DNA of 64,000 nucleotides from JBCAXA01 sp038534295 (GTDB taxonomy: Bacteria; Pseudomonadota; Gammaproteobacteria; Steroidobacterales; Woeseiaceae): positions 1,178,001 through 1,242,000 of the forward strand of contig JBCAXA010000001.1 in NCBI GenBank assembly GCA_038534295.1. Reading direction: 5' to 3'. Positions 25,688-34,637 of this stretch are shown piece after piece. The first letter of the stretch is position 1. The number at the start of each line of letters is the position of its first letter. Below the pieces are notes generated by a model. That model ran no database searches. It saw only the letters and a list, made by a program, of their open reading frames with translations, and was not told where the DNA came from. The translations under genes were made by a program, and so were the position numbers.

Positions 25688-26884
25688 TCAGTGCAGACGG
25701 GCTGGGATTGCCGCAAAGCCCTGCAGGACGTTATTGACCAAGGGCACGGGCTCGTCGGCTTCGATTTTTTTCACGTGTCGGATCAGCGCCCGGGCAAGCG
25801 CTTCCATTTCGAGCCGCGCAAGATGCATCCCGGCGCAGGTATGGGCGCCATGGCCCCACCCAAGGTGATCGCGTGGATTGCGATCCACCTGAAACTGATC
25901 GGCGTCGGCGTAGTGGCGCTCATCCCAGTTTGCGCTGGCATACAACATAGCGGCCCGGCCACCGGCGGGAATCGTCAAGCCATCCGCCTCGTAGTCGCTC
26001 GCCGCGTAACGCGTGAATTCGCGAATCGGCGACGCCAGACGAACGCTCTCGTTGACCACGCTCGGCACCAGATCCGGATTGCTGCGCAGCGTGTCGAAGG
26101 CTCCGTCGGTCGATGCCAGTCGCCACAGCATCTGCGCACTGGCGAGAATCGTCGTATCCAGACTCGGCGCTACGTAGTCGACCACCATCATCGCGCCTTC
26201 GCCGGGGGTGAGCACACCGCTTTGCGCCTCGGCGAGAATGCGGGCAGCCCACCCACCGTCGCGGACCCGATCCGGACCGAGCTGGTGAACGTACTGGATG
26301 AGGTCGGCCGCTGTATGTAGCGCAGCCTGGGTGCGGCCATTCAGCGGGCCGAGCGCATTGAACGTCGCCGCGGCCCACTCGAGCATGTTCTCGCGCCCGG
26401 ATTCCTCCAACCCGACGAGATCGGCAACGATGGATACCGGCAAATGAGACGCAAAATCGGCGACTCCGCAAAACTCGTCGCGTGCCATCAGGTCCTGCAC
26501 CAACCGGTCGGCGGTCTCGTCAATACGTTGCTTGACGTCTTCCAACGCGCGTGGCGTCAACGGGCGCATCAGAATCGCGCGGCGCCGCAGATGCGTCTCG
26601 CCGTCGCTGGTTAGTGTTGCCTCGGCCGTCGTGTCATTGATGATCGGATTGGCGGCGACGCCTTTGCTATTGACCAAGACGAGATCGGCGCGCAGCGCTT
26701 GCTTGACCGACTGGTACTGCGTCACCGCGAACAAGTCGTTGGCCGGCAGAAAGACAATCGGACCGGTGTCGCGAAGCGCCTGGTACGCCGCAGCGGTGTT
26801 CGCCAGCGTCTCGTCGCTGAATAGGTCAATGGTGCTTTCCGGCAACGTCATGCGTGAAGCATCGCCAGAAAGATTGCCGGCCAT
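25688..26884 (-). CDS. Cytochrome P450
   Basis: 398 residues, soluble bacterial class I type. The heme-binding loop is GWGHGAHTCAGMHLAR with Cys350 as ligand; the first aromatic position is Trp instead of the usual Phe. The I-helix reads VVDYVAPSLDTTILAS (Asp243, Thr244-245) and the ExxR is E279-SV-R282. The I-helix pattern resembles methoxybenzoate-demethylating P450s, so O-demethylation is a plausible but unproven role. No ferredoxin or ferredoxin reductase is encoded nearby. First gene of the operon; its promoter and operator lie at 27026-27074. Confidence 0.92.
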   Translation of the reverse strand: MAGNLSGDASRMTLPESTIDLFSDETLANTAAAYQALRDTGPIVFLPANDLFAVTQYQSVKQALRADLVLVNSKGVAANPIINDTTAEATLTSDGETHLRRRAILMRPLTPRALEDVKQRIDETADRLVQDLMARDEFCGVADFASHLPVSIVADLVGLEESGRENMLEWAAATFNALGPLNGRTQAALHTAADLIQYVHQLGPDRVRDGGWAARILAEAQSGVLTPGEGAMMVVDYVAPSLDTTILASAQMLWRLASTDGAFDTLRSNPDLVPSVVNESVRLASPIREFTRYAASDYEADGLTIPAGGRAAMLYASANWDERHYADADQFQVDRNPRDHLGWGHGAHTCAGMHLARLEMEALARALIRHVKKIEADEPVPLVNNVLQGFAAIPARLH

Positions 26885-27025
26885 GGATCGGTACCCGCCG
26901 GCAGCTTGATTGCGCTTGTTCGGTTCATCCGCCCCCCAGCAAGATGTGCAAACCGTTGACGTCGTGCGCCGCCTGGACTGCGAAAAGGCCCTCGCTATGA
27001 TCGAGGGCCGGCCGGGCGATTTACT

Positions 27026-27074
27026 TATTTTTTGTATGGGTGCAAAATATAGGTAAATAGAGCGTGCTGGTCAA
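27026..27074 (-). promoter_or_regulatory. Sigma70 promoter with overlapping operator (site B) for the P450-Rieske operon
   Basis: On the minus strand TTGACC (27069-27074) is separated by 17 bases from TATATT (27046-27051). The -10 box is part of a near-perfect palindrome at 27026-27051: TATATTTTG, eight bases, CAAAAAATA. The same arrangement occurs at 48537-48585, also facing a minus-strand catabolic operon, and at 34584-34632. A repressor bound here would block RNA polymerase. The P450 gene starts about 140 bases downstream. On the other side the VOC gene starts at 27114 (plus), so the site could also affect that operon. Confidence 0.75.
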
Positions 27075-27113
27075 CACATTTCAAACCAGTAAATTGGAAT
27101 CAATGGAGTTTCT

Positions 27114-28067
27114 ATGAATTCCCCGGCCTCAGGTCCAAAAGCGGCGGATCTCGCCTATTTGCGGTTTCGCGCACCCGATCTCGACGTAATGCAGACCTTT
27201 CTCGAGGATTTCGGTCTGATCGTCAGCCGCAGCGAAACACCGGACGGCGTTCCGGTTCTGTACAGCCGCGGCACCTGCCGAGACCCGTTTGTCCATGTGG
27301 TCGAGCAAGGCGACGCCGCCTTCGTTGGAGTGGGTTTTCAGATGAGCGCGGCGAGCGATCTCGAGCAATTGGCGACGATGGACGGCGCATCGGCCATCGA
27401 AACCATGCCGACGCCGGGCGGCGGGCGGCGCGTTCGCTTCACGGATCCACAGGGGATCGAGGTCGACGGGTTCTTCGGCTGGCAGGAGGTCGAGCCGGTG
27501 ACACCGGAGCAACGCGTGCCGATCAACTCCGGCGAAAATCGCGCGCGCCGCGGCGAACCGGTCAGGCTAACGGCGGGTCCGTCCCACGTGAAGCGTCTGG
27601 GACACGTCGTGCTCTTCGTGGCGGATTTCCGCACTAGCGAAGCTTGGTACAAAGACCGCTTTGGTTTCGTCACGTCCGACGACATTTATATGGAGAACGA
27701 AGCGAACGTGGTCGGCGCCTTCATGCGCTGTGATCGAGGCGAGATTCCCACCGACCATCACACGGTGTTTCTGATGGGCCGCAAGGAGAATGCCGGTCAG
27801 CTGCAGCACGCCGCCTTTGAGGTCAACGACTGGGATGACGTGATGGTCGGCCACGATTATCTGGCGGAGAAGAACTACACGCCGCAGTGGGGCATCGGTA
27901 AGCACGTGCTCGGCAGCCAGGTGTTCGATTACTGGCGCGATCCGCACGGTCACATACTGGAGCATTTCTCCGACGGAGACGTGTTCCCCGCTGACCATCC
28001 GGCGGGCCTACATCCGGTTTCTATATTACATACGGTTCAATGGGGGGATCGTTTCAAAAATGCTTAG
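27114..28067 (+). CDS. VOC-superfamily (extradiol dioxygenase-like) protein, paralogue 1
   Basis: 317 residues made of two VOC modules. The N-terminal module (about 10-125, DLAYLRFRAPDLDVMQTFLE) is degenerate. The C-terminal module (about 155-290) carries the metal ligands His in LGHVVLFVADF, His in LQHAAFEVNDW and Glu in HILEHFSDGD. This is the layout of type I extradiol dioxygenases such as catechol 2,3-dioxygenases, which open catecholic rings with Fe(II) and O2. It is homologous to 42593-43735 (shared HLLGSQ.YDYWRDP segment with VLGSQVFDYWRDPHG). Its stop overlaps the flavoprotein start by 8 bases. Confidence 0.85.
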   Translation: MNSPASGPKAADLAYLRFRAPDLDVMQTFLEDFGLIVSRSETPDGVPVLYSRGTCRDPFVHVVEQGDAAFVGVGFQMSAASDLEQLATMDGASAIETMPTPGGGRRVRFTDPQGIEVDGFFGWQEVEPVTPEQRVPINSGENRARRGEPVRLTAGPSHVKRLGHVVLFVADFRTSEAWYKDRFGFVTSDDIYMENEANVVGAFMRCDRGEIPTDHHTVFLMGRKENAGQLQHAAFEVNDWDDVMVGHDYLAEKNYTPQWGIGKHVLGSQVFDYWRDPHGHILEHFSDGDVFPADHPAGLHPVSILHTVQWGDRFKNA

Positions 28068-29760
28068 CACTCCGGTACTGATTGCCGGCGGCGGCCCCGT
28101 CGGTTTGCTGCTGGCGCACGAGCTCGACCACCACGGGGTCGACGCCATTCTCGTCGAGCGTAATCCCAGCACGACGCGCCATCCGAAAATGGACATCACA
28201 AATGGCCGCAGCATGGAAATCTTCCGCCGCCTGGGGGTCGTGGACAAGCTGCGTGCCGTTGCCGTACCGGAAGACCATCCCGTTTCGGTGATCTGGTGCG
28301 AAGATCTCGTCGACACCGAACTGGCCCGGTTCGACTACCCCAGTGTGAACGAGATGCGCGAGATTCTCGCCCGAGACAACGACGGCACCATGGCGTTGGA
28401 GCCTGGCATGCGAGTCTCGCAGGTCCTGTTGGAGCCGGTGCTTAAAGAGAATCTGGAAAAGAACAGCAAGCACATCTCGCTGATGTTTGGCTGGGCACTC
28501 GTGTCGTTGACTCAGGATGCCGACGGCGTAACTGCCACCATTCGCTCGACCGAGACGAATGAAACCAAGGAGATTCGTGCCGATTTTCTCGCTGGCTGCG
28601 ACGGGGCCGGCAGTGTCGCTCGCCAGGCCCTCGGTATTCCCATCAATACCATTACGCCGCGTGATTTTCTGGACAACGACGACCGCAGCGATTACCGCGA
28701 CAGCGCGCGGGGTGAGCCGCCCGCCGACGCGCCAAGAATCGACCCAATGTTTATGATTCATTGGCGATCGAACGATCTCGAGGTCTTCGAGCGCTATGGC
28801 ATCGCGTGGCATCTGCAATCGCCGCTGCGCTGGAGCATCATTTCGCAAAACGACAAAGACACCTGGACCATCCACGTGTCGATACCGTTGTACCCGGAAG
28901 TCGAAGAAATGCCGCCCGAGGAGTTTCTGTACAAACTGCTCGGCTGCAAGTTTGACTGTGAGGTACTGGTCGCCAATCCCTGGTATCCCCGACTCGGGCT
29001 CGCCGACAATTACGGGTCGGGCAGAGTCTGGCTTGCTGGTGACTCTGTCCACCAGGTAATACCAACAGGCGGCTACGGCATGAACACCGGTGTCGGTGAC
29101 GCCATGGCGCTTGGCTGGGTGCTGGCGGCTAATGTCAAAGGCTGGGGTGGCGAGAAACTCTTCGAGGCTTACGAAGTCGAGCGCCGCCACGTCGGTGCGC
29201 GCAATCGCTTGGCCTCGGCACGGCATTCAGCGATCCGCTTCCAGATCAATGCGAATTGCCCGGACGACTTTCAGGCCGACGGGCCGGCAGGCGACGCCGC
29301 TCGAAAAAAGATTGGCGCCTACATACAAAAGGCGGGCAATCTCGAGAACGACGCGTGGGGCATCGAGTGGGGTTATCGCTACGACGATTCGCCGGTCATC
29401 TGTCACGAGAACGGCAATCCACCGGCATACGAGTGGGAACACTACGAGCCATCGACATGGCCGGGCGGCAGACCGCCAAACGTGTTTCTCGACGATGGCC
29501 AACAGCTGTTCGACCTGTTCGGGCCCGGCTACACACTGTTGACATTCAACGGCGCGTCCGGCGACAGCCTGGTGAGCGCTGCCGCTTCGGCGGGTATACC
29601 GCTTGATGTCGTGGCAGTCGACAACGCGAAAGCCGCGAAGCTGTATGAGCGCAATCTCGTACTGATTCGTCCGGACCAACACGTCGCGTGGCGCGGCGAT
29701 GTCGCGCCGGAAGCCGCCGACGCGGCGCGCGAAATCATCGATCGCGTGCGTGGCGCTTAA
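28060..29760 (+). CDS. FAD-dependent aromatic hydroxylase (class A flavoprotein)
   Basis: 566 residues. GxGxxG in VLIAGGGPVGLLLAHELDHH, DG motif in LAGCDGAGSVARQALGI, and GD motif in WLAGDSVHQVIPTGGYGMNT. A C-terminal thioredoxin-like domain is present (RPDQHVAWRG near the end), as in phenol hydroxylase-like enzymes. It would hydroxylate a phenolic substrate, possibly making the diol that the overlapping VOC dioxygenase-like gene product cleaves. It converges with the fadJ-like gene, 29 bases apart. It differs clearly from the MhpA-like protein at 14652. Confidence 0.88.
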   Translation: MLSTPVLIAGGGPVGLLLAHELDHHGVDAILVERNPSTTRHPKMDITNGRSMEIFRRLGVVDKLRAVAVPEDHPVSVIWCEDLVDTELARFDYPSVNEMREILARDNDGTMALEPGMRVSQVLLEPVLKENLEKNSKHISLMFGWALVSLTQDADGVTATIRSTETNETKEIRADFLAGCDGAGSVARQALGIPINTITPRDFLDNDDRSDYRDSARGEPPADAPRIDPMFMIHWRSNDLEVFERYGIAWHLQSPLRWSIISQNDKDTWTIHVSIPLYPEVEEMPPEEFLYKLLGCKFDCEVLVANPWYPRLGLADNYGSGRVWLAGDSVHQVIPTGGYGMNTGVGDAMALGWVLAANVKGWGGEKLFEAYEVERRHVGARNRLASARHSAIRFQINANCPDDFQADGPAGDAARKKIGAYIQKAGNLENDAWGIEWGYRYDDSPVICHENGNPPAYEWEHYEPSTWPGGRPPNVFLDDGQQLFDLFGPGYTLLTFNGASGDSLVSAAASAGIPLDVVAVDNAKAAKLYERNLVLIRPDQHVAWRGDVAPEAADAAREIIDRVRGA

Positions 29761-29789
29761 GGCGCGACGCCAGTAACGCGGCCGGCTAA

Positions 29790-31772
29790 CTACAGGCCGG
29801 CTTCGTCGCCGTACCACATCGGCCCGCCGCGGTGACGCGGAAAGCCGTAGCCGTTGAGCCAGATCACATCAATGTCGCTGGCTCGCTGAGCGACACCTTC
29901 CGCGAGCACATCGCGGCCTTCGTCGACCAGCGCCGAGATCAAGCGATCCTGAATCGCGGCTGCATCGAAGGTGCGTTGTTCGACTCCCAGCGCCGCCGCG
30001 GTTTTGCGAATCAGCGCGATCGCCTCAGCGTCGTGCTGACGTTCGCCGTCAACGTATCGATAAAACCCAGCGCCGCTTTTTTGCCCCAAACGTCCGCTTT
30101 CGACGAATTCGGCCGACAGCGCGAAATAGGTTGGATCGTCGGGAAGATTGGGTTGGTGCTTGCGGGCCTTGTAGCCAATGTCCAAGCCGGTTAAATCGAT
30201 CACCTGAAACGGCCCCATCGCCATACCCCAGTCCCGAATCGCGGCATCGACCTCAGCGGGGGTCGCGCCTTCCAGCAACAGGTTTTGCGCTTCGGCGCCG
30301 TAGCGAGCGTACATTCGGTTGCCGACAAATCCGTAGCAGACGCCTACTGTCACCGGGACTTTCCGGATGCGCTTAGCGAGCGCGATGGACGTTACGAGCG
30401 TTTCGTCCGAGGTGTGGCTGCCGCGGACGATCTCCAGCAGTTTCATGATGTGTGCAGGACTGAAAAAATGCAGTCCGATCACACGTTCCTTGCGGCCGGT
30501 GGCGGCCGCAATTTGATCGATGTCTAGATACGAGGTGTTGCTGGCGAGAATGGCCTCTGGCTTGCACACCCGGTCCAGCGTGGCAAAGATCTGGTCCTTG
30601 ACCTGCATGCTTTCAAACGCCGCTTCGACGACCAAGTCGACATCCGCAAGATCGTCGTAGTGAGTCGTGCCGTGAATCCGTTCGAGGCGGGCATCTTTGT
30701 CGGCTTCCGAGATTCGACCGCGGCTGACGCTGCGCTCGTAATTGGCGCGGATCTTCTCGAGGCCGGCTGCAACTTTTGCCGCATCTATTTCCAGTAGCGT
30801 GACCGGCATGCCGGCATCGGCAAAGCACATTGCAATGCCCACGCCCATCGTGCCGGCCCCAATCACGGCGACGGTTGCTATCGGCAAGGGCTCGACTGCG
30901 TCGTCGACGTTTTCGACTTTGGTGCAGGATCTTTCGGCAAAAAAAGCGTGCCGCATCGCCCGCGACTGCGATGACGCCCGACACTCCTGAAACAGGCGCT
31001 GCTCCTCGGCGAGACCGTCGTCGAACGGCAGCAGCACGGCATTCTCGATCGAATCGATGCAACGCTGCGCGGCGAGCAGCCCGCGTTTTTTCTTTGCCAT
31101 CTGCGCGCGCCATTCGCCAAACAACGTGTCGTGGTCAGCGGACTTTTGCAGTATGACGTCGGCCAGTTTCTTAGGCTCGGCCCGCTCGTCGATCAGCGCC
31201 TCGGCCGCCGCGAGCGCCTGCTGCAACAGGGCGTCGTCCACATCGCTGGTCACCACTTCGTCGACGAGCTCGCGGCCCGTGTCCGATTCCACCGCCACAT
31301 GCCGGCCGGACGTGATCAGCTCGAGGGCCGTCTTGACGCCGACCAACCTTGGCAGTCGTTGCGTTCCTCCGGCGCCAGGAATCAGTCCCAACGTTACTTC
31401 TGGTAGCCCGACTTTGGTGCCCGACAATGCGACACGGTAATGACACGCAAGCGCCGCTTCGAAACCGCCGCCGAGAACGGTACCGTGCATGGCAGCGACG
31501 ATCGGTTTTGGGCTGTTGGCTAGGCTCAACAGTACGTCGGGTGTGAATGGCGCCAGCGGTGGCTTGCCGAACTCGCGAATATCAGCGCCGGCGATGAAGG
31601 TCCGGCCAGCGCAGATCAGAACCGCCGCACCGAGTTCGTCGCTCGTCCGTAATCTCTCGAGCGCCGCCGTCAGACCGACGCGCACCGGATGCGACAAGGC
31701 GTTGACCGGTGGATAGTCGATCGTAATGACCGCGACCTTGCCGCGCTGTTCGAATAGCACTACGTCACTCAT
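29790..31772 (-). CDS. Bifunctional enoyl-CoA hydratase / 3-hydroxyacyl-CoA dehydrogenase (FadJ/FadB type)
   Basis: 660 residues. The N-terminal crotonase domain (1 to about 190) has SGRTFIAGAD-like ICAGRTFIAGADIREF, GGFEAALACHYRVA (Glu105) and LPEVTLGLIPGAGGTQRLPR (Glu125). The dehydrogenase starts near residue 300 with VAVIGAGTMGVGIAMCFADA, catalytic His in GLHFFSPAHIMKLLEIV and HAD C-terminal repeats. It performs two beta-oxidation steps on acyl-CoA side chains or ring-derived CoA esters. Four minus-strand genes (GST-GST-GST-FadJ) run from 34563 to here with overlaps, so they form an operon; ATG 31772 overlaps the GST stop by 4 bases. Confidence 0.92.
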   Translation of the reverse strand: MSDVVLFEQRGKVAVITIDYPPVNALSHPVRVGLTAALERLRTSDELGAAVLICAGRTFIAGADIREFGKPPLAPFTPDVLLSLANSPKPIVAAMHGTVLGGGFEAALACHYRVALSGTKVGLPEVTLGLIPGAGGTQRLPRLVGVKTALELITSGRHVAVESDTGRELVDEVVTSDVDDALLQQALAAAEALIDERAEPKKLADVILQKSADHDTLFGEWRAQMAKKKRGLLAAQRCIDSIENAVLLPFDDGLAEEQRLFQECRASSQSRAMRHAFFAERSCTKVENVDDAVEPLPIATVAVIGAGTMGVGIAMCFADAGMPVTLLEIDAAKVAAGLEKIRANYERSVSRGRISEADKDARLERIHGTTHYDDLADVDLVVEAAFESMQVKDQIFATLDRVCKPEAILASNTSYLDIDQIAAATGRKERVIGLHFFSPAHIMKLLEIVRGSHTSDETLVTSIALAKRIRKVPVTVGVCYGFVGNRMYARYGAEAQNLLLEGATPAEVDAAIRDWGMAMGPFQVIDLTGLDIGYKARKHQPNLPDDPTYFALSAEFVESGRLGQKSGAGFYRYVDGERQHDAEAIALIRKTAAALGVEQRTFDAAAIQDRLISALVDEGRDVLAEGVAQRASDIDVIWLNGYGFPRHRGGPMWYGDEAGL

Positions 31773-32464
31773 GCCAGTGACCTTCTTGCTCTGGCTGCGA
31801 ATTCATCTCTGGCCTCTTGGTCCTTGAGCAGGTTTTCGGGCTTGTACGGGATTTGGATGCCGATTCGGCAGGCCGGCCGTTCCTTCATCGCATCGAGCCA
31901 GCGCCGCAGATTTGGCAGCTCGTCAATCGACACGTCCGACCAGCGGTAGGTACGCACCCAACACCAGTTCGCGATGTCGGCAATCGAAAAGGATGCGGCC
32001 AGCCATTCGCTGTCGCCGAGACGTCGGTCGAGCACTTCAAAGAGCCGTCGGCATTCGCGTTGGTAGCGCTCAATGGCGGTCGGAATCTTCTCGTCCAAAT
32101 AACGCAAAAAGACGTTGGCCTGACCCATCATCGGACCGATCCCGCCCATCTGAAACATCAGCCACTGCATGACCTCCATACGACCACGCGGCTCGGCCGG
32201 CAAGAGGGCGCCGGTCTTATCAGCAAGATAGGTCATGATGGCGCCGGATTCGAAGACGGTGATCGGCTCGCTACTCCCATCGGCCGGCTCGTTATCGATG
32301 AGTGCCGGGATGCGACCGTTTGGGCTGATCTCGAGGAACCAGTCTTCCTTTTGCTCTTTGCGGCTAAAGTCGATCGCCCGAACCTTGTAATCCAAGTCGA
32401 GCTCTTCGAGCGTGACCGAGACCTTGTGACCGTTTGGCGTTGGCGCGGTGAACAGTTCGATCAT
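31769..32464 (-). CDS. Glutathione S-transferase, nu-class/YfcG-YghU-like
   Basis: 231 residues from ATG 32464, which overlaps the previous GST stop by 4 bases. The N-terminal thioredoxin fold shows TAPTPNGHKVSVTLEELDL, SPNGRIPALID and ESGAIMTYLADKTG, the pattern of Ure2p-like/nu-class bacterial GSTs that act as disulfide-bond reductases or on peroxides. The C-terminal helical domain includes SIADIANWCWVR. Part of a run of three consecutive GST genes. A detoxifying role against quinones or electrophilic ring products is plausible. Confidence 0.88.
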   Translation of the reverse strand: MIELFTAPTPNGHKVSVTLEELDLDYKVRAIDFSRKEQKEDWFLEISPNGRIPALIDNEPADGSSEPITVFESGAIMTYLADKTGALLPAEPRGRMEVMQWLMFQMGGIGPMMGQANVFLRYLDEKIPTAIERYQRECRRLFEVLDRRLGDSEWLAASFSIADIANWCWVRTYRWSDVSIDELPNLRRWLDAMKERPACRIGIQIPYKPENLLKDQEARDEFAARARRSLA

Positions 32465-33465
32465 GCTGTCGCCCGCAGGCCTTGCAGGCAACCCGCCTGC
32501 TCGAGCACCGGATCCAATGCGCTCTTATCGGTAATGCCGTCGTATTTCTGCCGCAATGCCGCCAAAGATTTCGCATGGTACTTCTGCGGTTTCTGGGTCC
32601 AGCGCTGGCCATCGAGGTCGACGCTGAACTCTTCGCGGCCGTCGCGAACAGCGGCTAGGTTGGCGACGGTCCAAGGCATGAAACGCGTACCAACCTGCGC
32701 CGTGAGGAAGGGCAACAGGGTCGCTTGCAGCGTGGTCCAGTCCTCGAAATCGCCTTCGACCCGCGGCCAAAGCATGCGCTGCAACCAAGCCAATACATTC
32801 GGGTACCGTGCGGCGATCCGTGCGCCGGCCGTTGGATCGGTCGATGCGCTGTACAGCTGCGGTGCCAGGCCGAAATCACCGAACGACGGCCGCGCACCGA
32901 AAAGATACGCGCGCGCCGTGAGGTGCCGATCCAGCAGCGCCAATGCAGCGTCGAAACCGGCCTCGATTTGCGGAGCGTTTTGCGCGTTCGAACCAACGAA
33001 CCAGACACGACCGGTCATGCGCTCAATGATCTTGTCCACCATCGGCGCCAACGCGGCGTCGGCCGCCTCCGGGTCACGTGTGCGCGCCAGGCGCGTTGCT
33101 GCACTTTGCTGGTCGACCTCACGAGCCCAGCGAAAATGGAACATCCATTTGTTGGCCCACTCATCGCCAAACTCCTCGAGCAAGCACGACAGAAAATACG
33201 TAACGGTGTCGTCCGGATGGATGCTCGGACCGCCCTGGTCGGCCTCCAGTCGTTCGATGATCGGGGTCGAGTCCTGGATACCGTCATCCTGCGGCGTCAC
33301 AACGACCGGTATGACCGGAATCCTGCAGTACGATCGGTATTCCTCGCGCACCGCGGCGCTCGCGACGATCCATTGGTGCGCTATCGCCTTGCCACGAAAG
33401 TACGAGCGGACCTTGACGGAGTACGGCGACATTTCGGCGCCGACCAGTTTGTAAACGGCGGACAT
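32461..33465 (-). CDS. GST-family protein with long C-terminal domain
   Basis: 334 residues. The thioredoxin-like start is YKLVGAEMSPYSVKVRSYFR with a serine in the SPYS.K.R position. The cis-proline loop reads CRIPVIPVVVTPQDD and DSTPIIERLEAD. The C-terminal half (about 85-334) is unusually long and includes LFGARPSFGDFGLAPQLY, the N-capping box region, and an extra segment to the end. It follows the first GST of the operon by 15 bases. The substrate is unknown; no close named class recognised. Confidence 0.82.
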   Translation of the reverse strand: MSAVYKLVGAEMSPYSVKVRSYFRGKAIAHQWIVASAAVREEYRSYCRIPVIPVVVTPQDDGIQDSTPIIERLEADQGGPSIHPDDTVTYFLSCLLEEFGDEWANKWMFHFRWAREVDQQSAATRLARTRDPEAADAALAPMVDKIIERMTGRVWFVGSNAQNAPQIEAGFDAALALLDRHLTARAYLFGARPSFGDFGLAPQLYSASTDPTAGARIAARYPNVLAWLQRMLWPRVEGDFEDWTTLQATLLPFLTAQVGTRFMPWTVANLAAVRDGREEFSVDLDGQRWTQKPQKYHAKSLAALRQKYDGITDKSALDPVLEQAGCLQGLRATA

Positions 33466-33480
33466 CTTCCCGAGGCAACG

Positions 33481-34563
33481 TCAGCCAAAGTGGTATTCGA
33501 GCCAATTGCGTCGCGTTAACAGCTGACCAAAGAAGCGGAGCTTTGCGCCAAACGTGTCCATTTCCTCGACGTGTGGCGACGGCGCGTAGGCAAACGGCCA
33601 GTTGATGACGGCAAACTGAAACGACGGCCGTTGAAACGCGCGCTCCACATACGTCGCGACGCGGGAACGTTTGTCGCTGGACTCCCAGGTATCGGCTAAG
33701 CCCAGCCACTTCAAGCGATACAAGCTCACGGTCCACATGATGTCGGCCATGGTGTAATCCTTGCCGAGCGCCCACGGACCGTCGTGAGTCGCGAGCTTGG
33801 CTTCCAGGGCATCGGCATGAGCTTCCATCTCGGCATAAGCACGGCGCATGCTGTCGGGGTCACCGACAAACGTTCGGCTGCCGGCCTCCTTCGAAATCTT
33901 GCTTTTGTACGCCTCGATGATTGGATCGTCGGGCGCGAGCTCGGCGATCATCGCGTTAAGCGTGCGGATCTTTTTGTCCTGTACGCCGGTGATGCCAATT
34001 TGCAGGCCGCGCGGCCGACGATCTCCAGCGGGGTTCGCGCCGTACAGAATCGCAACGTGTGGTGCTCGGTCAATCGTGTCGATCTGGGCCGTAATCTCGT
34101 CGGCCAGGTGGTCGGGGACGAGTTGGGTCCCGGTACTCGTTTCGCTATCGAGGTAATTGCAGATGCGCGACGAATCGACGATGACGCGTTCCTTTTCATG
34201 GTCGACCAGCGTCGGCACGACGCACGGGTCCAGACCTTCGGACGTCACCGATGACTGGCCGGTATAGCCGGTCGCGTAGCCCTTGTCGTCGCCACCGAGC
34301 AAACGCATGCGGACATAGGTCGGCCGATAGTTTTCCGGTATCGATTTGCCGGCCGGCATGATGTTCAAGTCGTGTGAACGATAAGGAATGTCTTTCTCGG
34401 CCAGCACCGTGCGCACCTTGTGCGAGCACAACGACGGTGCCGAGTGGTACAGCTCAAAGCGGGGCCCTTCGGGAGGGCACCGGCCAATGTCACGATTGCG
34501 CCGATTGTTGCCAAGTTGCTGATTGGCGGCCCGAATCACGCTCTTGAAGTCGGTCGTTGTCAT
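33481..34563 (-). CDS. GST-family protein, first gene of the GST-FadJ operon
   Basis: 360 residues, long for a GST. After about 35 extra N-terminal residues the thioredoxin fold starts FELYHSAPSLCSHKVRTVLA, with Cys next to the usual catalytic serine. The cis-Pro region is CVVPTLVDHEKERVIVDSSR. A long insertion and helical domain follow (WALGKDYTMADIMWTVSLYR). The start resembles the membrane-anchored GST at 20699 (LYH.A.S.CS.KVR). It is divergent from the sulfatase; two palindromes lie in the intergenic region. Confidence 0.84.
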   Translation of the reverse strand: MTTTDFKSVIRAANQQLGNNRRNRDIGRCPPEGPRFELYHSAPSLCSHKVRTVLAEKDIPYRSHDLNIMPAGKSIPENYRPTYVRMRLLGGDDKGYATGYTGQSSVTSEGLDPCVVPTLVDHEKERVIVDSSRICNYLDSETSTGTQLVPDHLADEITAQIDTIDRAPHVAILYGANPAGDRRPRGLQIGITGVQDKKIRTLNAMIAELAPDDPIIEAYKSKISKEAGSRTFVGDPDSMRRAYAEMEAHADALEAKLATHDGPWALGKDYTMADIMWTVSLYRLKWLGLADTWESSDKRSRVATYVERAFQRPSFQFAVINWPFAYAPSPHVEEMDTFGAKLRFFGQLLTRRNWLEYHFG

Positions 34564-34578
34564 TGCCCCACCCGTTTT

Positions 34579-34596
34579 ATATGTTGCTCTACATAT
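34579..34596. promoter_or_regulatory. Palindrome ATATGT-N6-ACATAT between GST and sulfatase genes
   Basis: Arms ATATGT (34579-34584) and ACATAT (34591-34596) are exact inverted repeats around TGCTCT. The element is 15 bases upstream of the GST start and overlaps the -35 region proposed for the sulfatase promoter (TTGCTC at 34584-34589). It may be a second operator in this divergent region, distinct from the TTTTG-N8-CAAA site next to it. Confidence 0.45.
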
Positions 34597-34632
34597 TTTA
34601 TGCGACTATATTTTGCCTTTCATCAAATAGTA
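34584..34632 (+). promoter_or_regulatory. Promoter with overlapping operator (site C) for the sulfatase operon
   Basis: On the plus strand TTGCTC (34584-34589), a 17-base spacer and TATATT (34607-34612) form a promoter. The -10 is again the first part of a palindrome-like site: TATATTTTG (34607-34615), eight bases, CAAATAGTA (34624-34632). Its first ten bases, TATATTTTGC, are identical to site B read on the minus strand. The sulfatase ATG at 34638 follows at once, so the leader would be very short and shows no ribosome site. Confidence 0.65.
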
Positions 34633-34637
34633 TGTAA

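Noticed and set aside
28054..29226. Minus-strand open frame of about 390 codons opposite the flavin hydroxylase
   Set aside because: No motif, and it lies entirely within a well-supported plus-strand flavoprotein gene.
29778..29815. GCCGGC repeat between the flavin hydroxylase and fadJ-like genes
   Set aside because: Self-complementary six-base words are common in GC-rich DNA and no T run follows.
31817..33454. Long open frame on the plus strand (about 545 codons) opposite two GST genes
   Set aside because: The minus-strand GST frames have clear family motifs, and the plus frame has none. It is an antisense frame kept open by GC-biased codons.
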